Part shown: positions 14,801 through 26,300 of the stretch, in pieces
Position numbering within the stretch: position 1 is the first letter of the stretch
Layout: each line of letters opens with the position of its first letter
NCBI RefSeq assembly: GCF_036417845.1
Contig: NC_089980.1
Coordinates: forward strand, 109,827,169 to 109,891,168
Direction: 5' to 3'
Source of the DNA: Apteryx mantelli
Lineage: Eukaryota > Chordata > Aves > Apterygiformes > Apterygidae
Length of the DNA: 64,000 nt
Translations under genes and position numbers: made by a program
Notes under the pieces: model-generated
Database searches by the model: none
Seen by the model: only the letters and a program-made list of their open reading frames with translations
Told to the model about the DNA's origin: nothing

Positions 14801-17800
14801 TGCCAGAAGCTAAAAAGACATACTGGGAAAGAGACCGCACTGTAACTGCCCTGTTAGACCTTATTATCCTCTAAATATCTGATATTGGGAGCCACTGTCC
14901 AAGACAGGAAACTATACAAGATGGACCCTTATCCTAACCCAGACTGTCCATTCTTATATTCTCAAAGATTATGTTACTCCAATAGTTCTGCACTTTGTTA
15001 TTAGCATTCTTATTATAGCAGTGTTCTTACAAAATGTGGAATTGGTATTAGGGACTAGGCTGTGACAAAAGAGACTCTTGACAGATCCTCTTCCGTCTCT
15101 TCAGTGCAGAACTAAACTAACTATGGAAGGTAACGCAATGAATAAAGACTACTCAGACAACTTTTGAAACAATTTTGGAGCAGGTTTTAGGGCTGCCATT
15201 ACAGCTCCAGGTTTTACAATGTTCTTGAGCAAGTTATTTAATTTACACACCTTTCTTTATTAAGATAAGGGACAAATACAGTCTGTTATTGACAGCTATT
15301 AGTTTGAAGTATTAGAATGAAAGTATTTTCATACTTACAAGACTCTGTGCTGTAGCTTTAATTTTACAGAGAAATTTGAAGCACAGAATCTTGTTACTTT
15401 CAAACCATCTGAGCTCTAATTCAGCTCTTACAACACTATGAGGCTGGATGAGGAGCGTTCAACACAGAACCCTGCTGGGAAAAGAAAAAGTGACAGGGAG
15501 CAGTAACAGACACAGAGAAGGAGACTAGAAAATTACATTATGAAAGGAAAGTGGAGGCAGAGAGACAGGTTTGGAAAGAGGAACCTGACAAACAGAAAGA
15601 GACAGAATCAAAAGGACAGAAAGGGGTATAGGTGACCTCAGTAATATATATCTGAAGAAATTAAGACAGAGATAAATGACAGAAAATCAGCTAGGAGGAA
15701 GGAAAAAAAAAAAACAAGAAAAACTCAAATTGGAACAGAAAAGTTGTACACTACTGTACAATTTAACAAGCTCCGAATAAGGAAAATATGAGTCATATTC
15801 AATATATGTACACTGAAAAATGCACCATTGCTACCAACTTAATGTTTTAAGTCTCTCAGTTATCCACAATATTCCAAAAGCATAAAAAATACCAAACTAC
15901 CGGTGGTGTGCTACCGCCACATGTAGTGAAAATAGTTTACTTGCAAATTTAAAGGAAAAGTTTCTGTGTATTAAAACAGTAGTGAGACAGCTTTTTAATT
16001 CCTCATCCATGTTAAATTGAGGAAAACAAGATGTCTGAATTGCTAGGGGAAGAGGAAGGAGGGAAGGAGAATTACTCCTAAAATAACATCCAAAACTCAC
16101 ATGTCTTTATTTTCCTCATTTTTATTAACATAACTCTTCCCTTGATTATCTACAGCCAAAATTTAGACACACTGGTCAAAGTAAGTCTAAATTGCAGAAA
16201 GTTTTTTTCCCTGCAGATGCTGTAACCGGTTTCCTTTTGCTTACCTACACACAGAGAACAGAATTTCACTATTCCTGCTTTGTGTAGTTGTAAATGCTAC
16301 CTGCACCTGTATCATGATAACAGCAGAACTGAACAAGTTCAAGGCTGATTCCATATTTGAATTCTAAAAGCATCACAGATGTTATGCAAATGGTTGTACA
16401 TTTTAAAATTGCTACCATGTTATATGCTGCTGATGACCTAAGAACCAGCATTAAGTTTTAGTGGAAAAAAAACAGAAACAACCTAAAGCAGTAACTAATG
16501 CGCATATCCAGGTAAACCTTAAGCAGCACTAATAATAAACCAATAAAGCAATGAAATATATGTGTTTATAGTGGAAGAAATAACACTAAATCTCAGACTC
16601 TACAAATGAAGATGGCCTATTTATCTTTTTCCTATTGACATCCGAGATGCATATGTTCAAGAAGCAGAATTAAAAATATACTTTGATAGACAAAAATACA
16701 ACCTTCAAGAGAGATGAAATCATTAATGATATTTACATAAGAAATACATAATGATATTTATGTAATTTACATAAGAAAACACCAAATTCCAATTATTTTA
16801 GGATTTTTTTCCTGTAAGCATGTAATCTGTTTAATTGAAAAGAATTTGTCTATCACTACCTTGTACTAACCCTGCAAGGCAAGAAAAGAATCACAGTAGC
16901 TAGCCTTTGAAATATTAAATTAAACATTTACTCCTGGTTCTCTGTTAATCCCCAAGTTGTAAAGAGGGCTTTTTCCCATCTTTAAGAATAAAAATATATG
17001 AAAGAATTAGGATTAACAAATGTAACAAGACAGCTTGAATCTTGACAGAGGATTGAATCCCCATTAAAAAAAAAAAAAAAAAAAGGAGTTACATCACAGG
17101 GCTATGGATTCAAAATTCTCTGGCTATGGCAGCCTGTTACTTTGGATGTAGAGAGTAGTAAAAAAAAATTCCAACAACAAAATAAAAATACAGTAAACCA
17201 GGCAGATACTTTTATTAAGAGAGCCTTTAAATGACTTCTGTGATTTGCGAACACTTTAACTGCCTTGCAAACCTTTTTACAGATCCAGCATCTCTCCATC
17301 TGTGAAACTGATCCAAAGGAATAAACAACTCATATTTCAGAAGGACCTAAAGTGGGGAAAACTGGTAGTTTGTTACCTACAAACCAAAAAGCATGCAAAA
17401 TAAACATTTTCCAGGTTCTCAATATAATAGCAATATAGCAGACTTAAATTTTATACAGAAAAGTTACTACCTTAGTCACAAGACAGTGTGCAACTGTTCA
17501 CATGGAGAGCTTGGAGGAAGGAAGGCAGGGAGAGGTAAGAATACTGAGAGAAACTTGTAGACCCTATTTTGGGTAGCAATCTGAAGGTTAGATTCACAAT
17601 TACTTCATGTGCAGGAGAAAAATAAACGTACATTTGCTTTCAGTGAAAAGAGACTGAATTTGCTAACACAGCCAGCCAGAATGCTGGCTAAAGAAAAGTA
17701 TTTGCAGTCTGAACAACTCTTTTGGCTCCAAAGATTTAGTAGGTGATCACAATTTTAGCAGAGGTAATAGTGCTTTCAACAGTACTAATGAAACCACAGA

Positions 17801-20800
17801 ATAAAATTACAAAGAGAGCAGTCTGCACTTGGGGGAAACACTTTCACTTTCCAAGCAGCAGTCTAGAGGGACAGGAAAAAAGGGGTAATTAAAAAGATGT
17901 CCTCGACACCCTCGCATGCTCTCTTATAGGGCCAGTCTTCCTCAACATTTGTTAGAGATACCTGATGTGATAAATGTACCCATAAGCTTAATCACTTGAA
18001 GGTGTGATTTTATTATGAAATACCAAATGTCTCCAAAAAATATACAGTGCAAATGCCATTCCCTCCATTATATGCATAATAAAGCAAACAGCTCTAGGGA
18101 ATGATATTCTGAAAAACTACAGCATCCACGATAACTGAGAAATACCAATTTAGCATGATCACTGTGATTACTTAGTTTGATCTTGGCTTATATATCAATT
18201 ATGCCAGATGCGACAGGGGAAGCGTCTGTGGCTGTTTACCACAAATAAGATAAATTGCCACTGTTCCATGACTAAACTCCATGTGATTTACAGTGAAGGA
18301 AATCATGTGATCTTAGCTATAAGGGTATCCAATCTGACCTGCTATGCTAACAAGCTTTTAAAATTAGTGGATAAGCTTTTAACAAGAAATAAGAACAACA
18401 AAAAACACCTCATCATCATGGTACCATACAAAGTTTTTTTTTTTTTTTAATGTTGCTCTCAAAAGTTACACCATATCCTAAGCTTTGCATTTTCAACTTA
18501 TGATCACAGAATTACTCAGAAGGAGAAGGAAAAAAAAAAACAAAAAGAAAAAAAAGAAAAGGAAAGAAAACATGAAAGATTGCCCAGCAACTGTTCTACA
18601 CAATCTACCCTCCTGTCCTGATTATTCAGCTTGTGGGAGAAACACCACCCTCCTGTACTGATGACCAGATAAGGCACAAAGAAACAATCAAGACCTAAAA
18701 CATAATATGGGACGCTTTTGATAGTTTCTGAAACTTTGGCTTCACTTTAAACTAATCCTTCAAAGCCTCATTTTGTCAAATTCTGTCCTCTAACTGGCCA
18801 AGAGAGTGGTTTTACCAACTTCCGCTACAGGCACTAGGCCTTTACTGCCAGACAGTAAACAGCTTTCACTATGGCTAAATCCCTACAAATTGCAGTGAGT
18901 AACAAGACCTGTGAAGAGCTGGTACCTCCATTCACTGAAATAAGAGAAGACTTCCTAACTGTGCTACCTACAGCAGCAGGAATCTGCTTGGTCTAACCCC
19001 ACAAACCAACTACGTTTTCAGTTTCAGTCACTCATTGCAAACACATCGTAAAAGGATCTCAGCATATCATCCATTAATTTGTTCCACATCCTTTCCAGCT
19101 TGTGGAAGAGTCAAGAATAGTTATTTCCACCTTTGCCCACAGCCATTTTCAGAAGGTCCTGTCCAAATGAGCAGTGTTCTCCAAACTGTTCAGTCAAAGC
19201 TGAACAAGACAACCCCATTCCGTTACTCAGTGGCAATTAGGAAGCAAGCTCACAGAGTAGACAAAGACCGGCAACGTCATCTAACCGAAAAAAACATTTA
19301 GATCCAGCACAGAACAGGTTCAGGAAGAGACGTGAACATGAAACTGCTTTACTAGCACTGATAAATCTCCTATCAGGAGACAGGCAACAGCATTCTCATG
19401 CTCTTTGCTATCTGTCATACCTCAGCAGCGCTGACCACAAGATCTCACCATCTTCCCTGACAGAAGTACACAGAGACTTACTTGCAAAATGGTTTGCGTG
19501 CTTGCTGGGCAGATGCCTCTGACAAGCAGCGACTGGAAATTAAACTTGAATTCACATAAAAATCTATGTGGTTCTGTTCAACTTTAATATAGATGAGTAC
19601 TTGAACTATTTAAAGGACATGCAACCAATTGTTAGCAGCATCGATCACATACAGTCAGACCATCACTATAAAAAAGGGCTTAGTATTAACAAAAGTTTAG
19701 TTCATGGTTAATGATGTGCAAGATAAACCCTACAGCTGAGTAAGACAGATGCAGCATTGATGAGCAGTAGCTTTGGATGAAGCCTGGAAACAACATCCAG
19801 CAAGAACTGATGTCAATCCAGCAGTAAAAAATAAATAAATAAATAAATAAATAAAGCTGAAAACAGACCCATACCTGAAAGTCAACTTAAGAGCAAGAAA
19901 AGGGAAATGTTTTTCAGACAAACACAGCTGGTAGCCAAAAAGATCTGATCTCTGAAGGAGAGCAGAGAAAATGCTGTCACAATCGTGAAAAAAATTAATA
20001 TGTGGGTAAGCGGGCCTGATATCAGCCTTTCTCAAACCTGCCAACTCAGAAATGTACTCATGCTCACGAAGAAAATTTCATATTTAGAGACATGGTATAA
20101 CACCTTTCAGTTGCAGGCGTATGAAGTCAACATACTTGTTTTGGGCACAGGTTTGCGAATACTCTTGAACTTTTTGCTCAAACCAGGCTTTCACAGCAGT
20201 ATTAATGAGCCATACCTTCCGTTCCTCCATTTTATCTATGAGACCCTATTCCATTTTAGCCAAACCATCTCATTCTAACTATTTATACCTTTATCTCTTC
20301 AGTTAGCTCGCAGCAGTGGAATATGCTACAGCATGAAAACTTCACCACTTTATAAATGTAAATGTGGACAGAACAGAGTATATTTTAGTTATTCATGGTC
20401 CAGCAAGCATGCTAAATCTATCCTTTGCTGTTTAAACTGGCCTTCTGAATTAATTTTCATGAGCTTTTTGCTCCTTTTATTAAACTGTTCCATGGAATAG
20501 ACATGGGTTATGCAAAATACTGTTTGAAGGTCTAAAATAAGGTTATGGTAGATAAATTTCTACCTTTGGAAAAACTGAACTCTTCTTCAGGAATCAGCTC
20601 AAGACTGCCAACAGAATTAAAGACTGTAAGAAACAACATTTCTTAGGTCTTGCTCTGCTTAACATGAATAGGTAACAGTAAGTGTACTTAAAACCAGTAA
20701 AATCTTACCAAAAATACATTTCAATATGTACACCTTTTGTTCTAGGGAAGGGATAAGAGAATAGCCAACAGACAACCATCCTGTTACCATACCACTCAAC

Positions 20801-23364
20801 GCACTATAGGACAAACTCATATTAAGATTCTACACAGGAAGAATTAAAAGAGAGAGAGAGAGAGAGAACTGGATGGATCAGAAAATAGCAAAATATCTTT
20901 CTGTATGGCACAGTCTTGTAGCTCTAAGGATATAAGCAAGGCAAGCTTTGTGGGAAGAGCTATTATTTTCTCTTCTTCAGACAAACCATTGTTGGGATAG
21001 AGATAAGCTTTCATGCATACAATCTGGAAAAAAACAAAAACAAAAAAACCCCCAGCCTTTGTATCAGTAGTTCTAACAAGGGATACTATCCTCTTGTATG
21101 ACTGCACTCTTACCAGTAGACAACATAAGTTGTATTAGATGACCAACAAGCCTTTCAGACAAATCAAAAGAATGATGAACTGCACAAACACTCAGGGAAG
21201 ACAGACAAGCAAAGAAACATAGCTTCAAACTGATAATTGTTATTCCCAGCTAAAAAAAAACAAACCAACCAAACAAAAAAACCCCACACACCACACTGTG
21301 GTCATACCTATAAAGAACAAGCAACAGCAAGAGCATTCTCTGATCTTCTGAATCCCCACTACATGAATTTCAAATCGCATGTTTTCATTTACTTACTAAA
21401 AAATGTGATTCTACAAATTAAAAAAAAGTAAATACAAGAACTGAGCATAAATCAAATCAGTTTTGATTCCCTGAGTCTGCAGGCAGCCTGAAACAGTAAG
21501 TCTCAAATTTTATTTTAACAGACAGCAAGCTTAAAACTTGCATATGATTATTTAAATATCAATAGTATTAATTATTCCACTGATGATCACTTTTAGGAGA
21601 AATATCCAGCTAGCGTGCCAAAAAGTCCCAAAATCTCTCCATGTAACTACCAAAATATCCAGCTGTATCCTACCAGCTAATACACAAATTTTAAATGCAG
21701 TATAGGCTTACTGAAGGATGCACAGCTGTTGATAGCATGAAACTAGAATCTGCATCACTGTTTTACTGGGAGGAGATAAAAGATTTGGAGAGGAAGAATT
21801 TGGTTTGGTTGTGGAATTCTTTTATTTCTTTACACACATTAAGATTCAGATAGTTTTGTTCAGTAGGTTAAAGGGAAATAAGTATAAGGATATGGAATAC
21901 GGCAAGAACAATAGAAAACTTTAAAGATGACCTCAAATCATGTTGTACTGAAGTAGCAAAAAAATCAAATATTTTGTTTTGGCTTTGTAGTTCACTTTTA
22001 TCACTACCTCAGTCAACAGCATCTTTGATTTACCATTCTCCTTGTAAGACCACTCAATTTAGTGAAGGTGCAAATTTAGTCTGTTGGCAGAAATAAAATA
22101 CATCCTGTATGAGGAAATGGTCAAGATTTTCAGAAACAGTTCATGAAAGTTTCTAGAACGCTTTTAGATGTGGATACAGTTAAAGTTATTTACAGTACTC
22201 TACAATACTGTTTTTTTCAGTAACCAACCTAAAAATTTATTTTTTACTTCCGGTCAAATAAGAAAAGCTATTCACACAGAATCGCTGAGGTTGGAAGGGA
22301 CCTCTGGAGATCATCTAGTCCAACCCCCCTGCTCAAGCAGGGTCACCTAGAGCACATTGCACAGGATTGCATCCAGGTGCGTTTTGAATATCTCCAGAGA
22401 AGGAGACTCCATTAAGCATAGAAGAATATATTTTCATCTCTAACACTAAATTCAGTGCAATTATTCCAGCTAAATATTAACATAAGTGATTTTTAGAAAC
22501 TAGACCACTGATTTTTCTTTTTTTGATCTTTCAAACTGCTTCAAAACTCCTAATACTATTCTCATTTACCACTTTATTCTGAATTAATTCCAATTCAAGT
22601 GTTTCCAAACATTAGTGAAGAACTGTATTATCTATCCAGTGTTTTGTTTGAAACCAAACAAAGCAAAACACCCAGCATCTGGTACTGGTACCCAGCTCAG
22701 TACTAGAACTCCTAGTACTAACAGAGTAACCATAAAGTTAGAGCAATAATTTGTACAACTCAAACACTCCTATTGCTAACCCTGAATTATTAAAATTTTG
22801 AAAGCAACTGGTGACTTCCCTGATTGGGCACAGTACTTAGGCTAAACAAGTCACGGCTTTACTTGGGGAAAATTTACATGTACTCAAAACAAAGCCTGAA
22901 TTACTTCTGATCCAGATTAGGAGGAGCCTTTTGTCATTGCTACATGACCAAGTTAAAGAACGAACTGCATGGGTTTTAAGGCCTGACATGTAAGCAGCGC
23001 AACAAAAGGGGCAGGAAGGAGAGAGAAATCCCAAAGTATTATTTCTACATTATCAAAAAGGGATGGCACTAGAGTATTACTGAATTTTAAATTGTAATTT
23101 TAAAAAATTGTAAGATTTACCTGTTGAACAAGGCATCTGGAAATTGGGATCATTGCTATCCAAAACAGGCAAACAGAACTGGGCACTTGCAGATCCTAGC
23201 ATAGGATCCTTATCGCTGAGCATGTTCTTCAGCGAATCCTCTAAGAGATTTTGACTTGTACTAAAATCCTCACAGACTTCATTCTCCAGGTTGGATCCTA
23301 GAAATAGGGCATCATCTAAGTGTTCAGTAGGAATTAAATGGTTAAATGTATCAACTATATCCAT
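9999..23364 (-). CDS. PHF3: PHF3, PHD finger protein 3 (5' coding part, three exons, gene continues beyond the window)
   Basis: PHF3 is a large nuclear protein that, from published work, binds the phosphorylated RNA polymerase II C-terminal domain through its SPOC domain and modulates TFIIS-dependent elongation. Here the coding sequence is the join of 23364..23121, 13206..13045 and 11820..9999 on the minus strand: 742 complete codons plus two bases. It starts MDIVDTFNHLIPTEHLDDAL, which matches the vertebrate PHF3 N terminus as I remember it. All three introns begin with GT and end with AG, and the phases (1, 1, 2) close without a shift. The encoded part is mostly disordered, Ser/Lys/Glu-rich sequence and ends inside the PHD finger. 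The TFIIS-like and SPOC domains are not in the window. No internal stop or frameshift was seen. Identification is very secure. Confidence 0.97.
11821..13044 (-). other. PHF3: PHF3 intron 3
   Basis: A 1.2-kb AT-rich intron with GT...AG ends on the minus strand. It contains short A-runs (near 12083) and no recognisable repeat, RNA gene or coding frame. Confidence 0.9.
13045..13206 (-). CDS. PHF3: PHF3 exon 3
   Basis: This 162-nt coding exon lies between a TTTTTTCCAG acceptor (AG at 13208-13207) and a CACAAG|GTGATC donor (GT at 13044-13043). It encodes residues about 82-135. The segment is acidic (LDDIMDEEGVKESGNDTIDE) and is followed by a basic Ser/Pro segment (SPRKSPRLMAQ) that resembles a nuclear-localisation or phosphorylation region. 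It starts two bases into a Val codon and ends one base into a Glu codon, which matches the phases of both neighbouring exons. Confidence 0.96.
16725..16778. repeat. Imperfect local duplication in PHF3 intron 2
   Basis: The block AATGATATTTACATAAGAAA (16725-16744) recurs from 16750 to 16778, interrupted by a short TATGTAATT insertion that is partly the inverse complement of TTACATAA. It looks like replication slippage in AT-rich DNA. Confidence 0.6.
19828..19855. repeat. (AAAT)n microsatellite
   Basis: About six perfect tetranucleotide units in PHF3 intron 2. A shorter tract of the same unit lies at about 9810-9831. Confidence 0.9.
20849..20867. repeat. (AG)n microsatellite
   Basis: About nine perfect AG units in PHF3 intron 2. 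Confidence 0.9.
22273..22411 (-). mobile_element. CR1 LINE, short 3'-end fragment
   Basis: This carries the last ~135 bases of a CR1 element on the minus strand, truncated on its 5' side. The text CACAGAATCGCTGAGGTTGG and the following CR1 3' UTR are nearly identical to the same segment of the 3.1-kb copy at 41281; I count only a handful of differences, near 22306, 22327 and 22377-22381. Only one CACAGAAT tail unit is kept. The copy sits in PHF3 intron 2 in the same orientation as the gene. Its similarity to the larger copy implies the same recent subfamily. Confidence 0.93.
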
Positions 23365-23389
23365 GAAGACTCCTGTGTGTCTTTCAGCC
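23121..23389 (-). CDS. PHF3: PHF3 exon 2: start codon and first 81 codons
   Basis: The exon begins after a TCTTTCTATAG acceptor (AG at 23391-23390) and ends at CAACAG|GTAAAT (GT at 23120-23119). The first 25 bases are 5' UTR and the coding part is 23364..23121. I chose the ATG at 23364 because the protein from there is the conserved PHF3 N terminus; the open frame extends further upstream only through intron sequence. The start context has G at +4 but a pyrimidine at -3. The peptide contains acidic, hydrophobic N-terminal blocks (for example NLENEVCEDF, DKDPMLGSAS) and ends PNFQMPCST. The exon leaves one base of a split Val codon. Confidence 0.97.
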
Positions 23390-26300
23390 CTATAGAAAGA
23401 CAAGAAAAATACCATAAGAATATAAGCTACAAATTGTAAAACACCTAAGAAACCAGCAAATTGTTTTGGTTGTTGCGCTTTATAAAGAATGTTTAAGGTA
23501 TTTTAGAATTGTAACAAAAAAATTCTGCTTATGGCTTAGAATGCCTCACTGCAGATCTAAAACCTTTTTTTTTTTCTAATTGATTAAAAGAACTCACGCG
23601 ATAGAAGAGTTTATATTTATAACCTATCAGCATCAGAGTGCTGCCATTTCTACAGATTGTATATAACAAGGGTTAACTGAAACATCTCCTTTCTAAAATT
23701 TGTTTAGACCTTAACCAAGCAGGGTGGGGGAGGGGAAAGGAGGGAGTATGCACAGGGAATCAAGAATAACTAAACCTGGGAAGTAGTACTGTGAGGGCAC
23801 ATCTTTCTTCATCTTTAAATATAAAAATCCTGCACTAACCTCAATGGAGCCGAGAAAGCTCAGGAGCTGGGCCCCAAATTAGGAGAGACTATATTTCCAT
23901 TCATGCAGAAACTATCAAGTACTTTATAACAAGTGACTATTTTTAAGCAGAAAAGTCTTATCCCATATTATATTTCACCTATTATTATATTCAGTAAACG
24001 TACAGAAATTTTATATGAAAACTTGACCTCATCAAGTGCATGGGAATTCTGTCAGCTGATTTCACGAGGGGCAGAATTTCACCATCCTTTTTTAACTCTA
24101 ATTTTAAGGAAGTTTAGGTAAGACTTGAGGAACTCTAATAAAAGATCACAGCTCTATTTTACAACAAGGCATTCCCTATTTCCAGAAAACTTCTTTGTGA
24201 TATAGCAGAAATGCAACTAATTCAGCAGAGATTCAGCTAATAACAATGTAGAGCCACTATGCAACAGAATGGAAAAGTAGCAAGCAAAATGCTTCTTCAA
24301 ATCTTTAGCTTAACCATATACTTAGAGAATTGACACATAATTATAATAAACAGGAAAACAGTGGCTAGGAAAACTGAGTAGTGCCTGGCATCATTTGGCA
24401 TACAGGAAAGACTGGAAGACCAGTTTTGACACAGAAAAGTTGTTCAGGCTTTTGGAAATAGGAAAAGGATGTACATTCTCTCCCTCTCCTTCCTTCCCCA
24501 TCCTCCCCCCCACAACAGTAGACAGGATTTTTTTTATTTTTTTGAAAAAAATTAATTAAAGGAAAAGAAGAGAAGTGAGATTTAGAGTTTGTAATGCCTG
24601 AATTACTTTCTACATCTCTATTCCAGCAACCCGCTACTAAAAATCATCTACTTATACTTACTAGAATAATAAATTTGCTTCCTTATACAACTGGATATTT
24701 CTGTTTTAACGATCAACAGGGAAAATCTTAGGCATACACACATTTAAGAACTTTGCTACAAATTCAACCATATTTTTGCAATTTATGACTATTTTTATTT
24801 CACAAATTTACAAAAAGTACAGGTGAGCATGAAAAAGATTTTTCTCACTAAAACTATGACAGTCTTCCTTCTTCCATAGGGAAGTGGGGAAGAAACATGG
24901 GACAGCTATGTCACTAGCTCTTTGCAGAGCACGGTGTCTTTACAGTACCTCCACAGCGAGCACAACAAAACAACAGCATAGGATATCCCATGAACCAACA
25001 GCTAGCAAGATGGAAAAGCAGACCAAGTCGGGTGCCTCTATGTAGGGAGGTAACAGTCTTGCAGCAACAAACGTGTTAGAATCTGACAACTGCCTACACC
25101 AAAAAATGCACTACTTCTATTAAGCGATGCAGTGCCTTTACATATATACCATGCCAACTAGCACCTACATCAGTCCATACTCTTTTCCCAGTTCTCAGAA
25201 TAATTTCCAAATTAGGCAACCAATAAGGTAGTAAGCCAGAACTGGGGAAGCACTACACTGCACTGTATAAGCTATTCTATTAACCTTATGCAATGCAGTT
25301 ACAACAATTAGATATTACACAGGATAAGCTACAAGAGCTGCAGTAGCTCAAAGAAAGCAAGCAATTACAAATGCCTCAATCTGGGACTTTAAAACACCTT
25401 CCTGTAACGAGAGTTCTTTTCACCCTGGTATCACACCAGCACAAGAGTAACAGGCACAGGATAAAATGGTGGCGAACTTGACCACAAACAAGTGCCAATG
25501 GCACTGCAGATACAATATTCATGAACTACTATAAGCAATCTTTCGTACATCAACACTAAATATCAAAGAGTGGCAACAGCTTTGAACACCTTTACAACAA
25601 TGCCCATCTCAAGTTTTCTTTTTTTTTTCCCCTGCGTAGGATGGAAACATTTATATAATTCTTATTCAAACAATTCTGTTACCAAAGTGGTGCTAATACC
25701 TTTATTAAGAGCAGTTTTTAGTAACAATGTTTGAGCATATGGGAGCCCTTACTATCAAAATAGTTGAGAACATTAATATACCTCTGCCTTCAGCAGTAAG
25801 ATGAAAATAAAAGTTTATCTACAGTTTTGCAAGACCACCATGCAGCCATCCAGATTACTAAAAGCATTTCAAAATAATTAACTGCCACAGCAACTATACA
25901 TGCAAAGGCCACAGCCACCTTCAACAACACCTAACTAGTTACCAGAAAAAATTCAAGAGAAATTTTATGGAAAGTTTCACTTCTGGAGCACAATTCTATG
26001 GTCAAACACAATTTCTATCCAAATTTTGCATCAAAAGATCACTGTAAGCATATAAACAAAGTGTTTTTGCATGCAAAATACTACAGCCACAAAATCAAAA
26101 ATTAAAGAATGTATGTTCTACAACTGTAATTGTCAAAATAGCTAGAGAGGTACACTGGTAGAGCACACAGAACAAGAACTTTGCTGTACCTGGTTCAAGA
26201 AATTGAAGTTTAACTTGTTGTGTAACTTGTACAGCATCACATTTAGAAAAACTTTTAGCATTACTGGATTAAGTATTGCATGAGAACTAGAATCTGTGGG

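Larger units (their letters stand above)
13207..23120 (-). other. PHF3: PHF3 intron 2
   Basis: A 9.9-kb AT-rich intron. Recognisable contents are a short CR1 3' end (22273-22411), an imperfect ~20-bp duplication (16725-16778), an A-run (17064-17083), an A/G-rich run (18527-18570), (AAAT)n (19828-19855) and (AG)n (20849-20867). The open frames in it (for example 19730-20044, 19985-20278) are short and match nothing I recognise. Confidence 0.85.
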
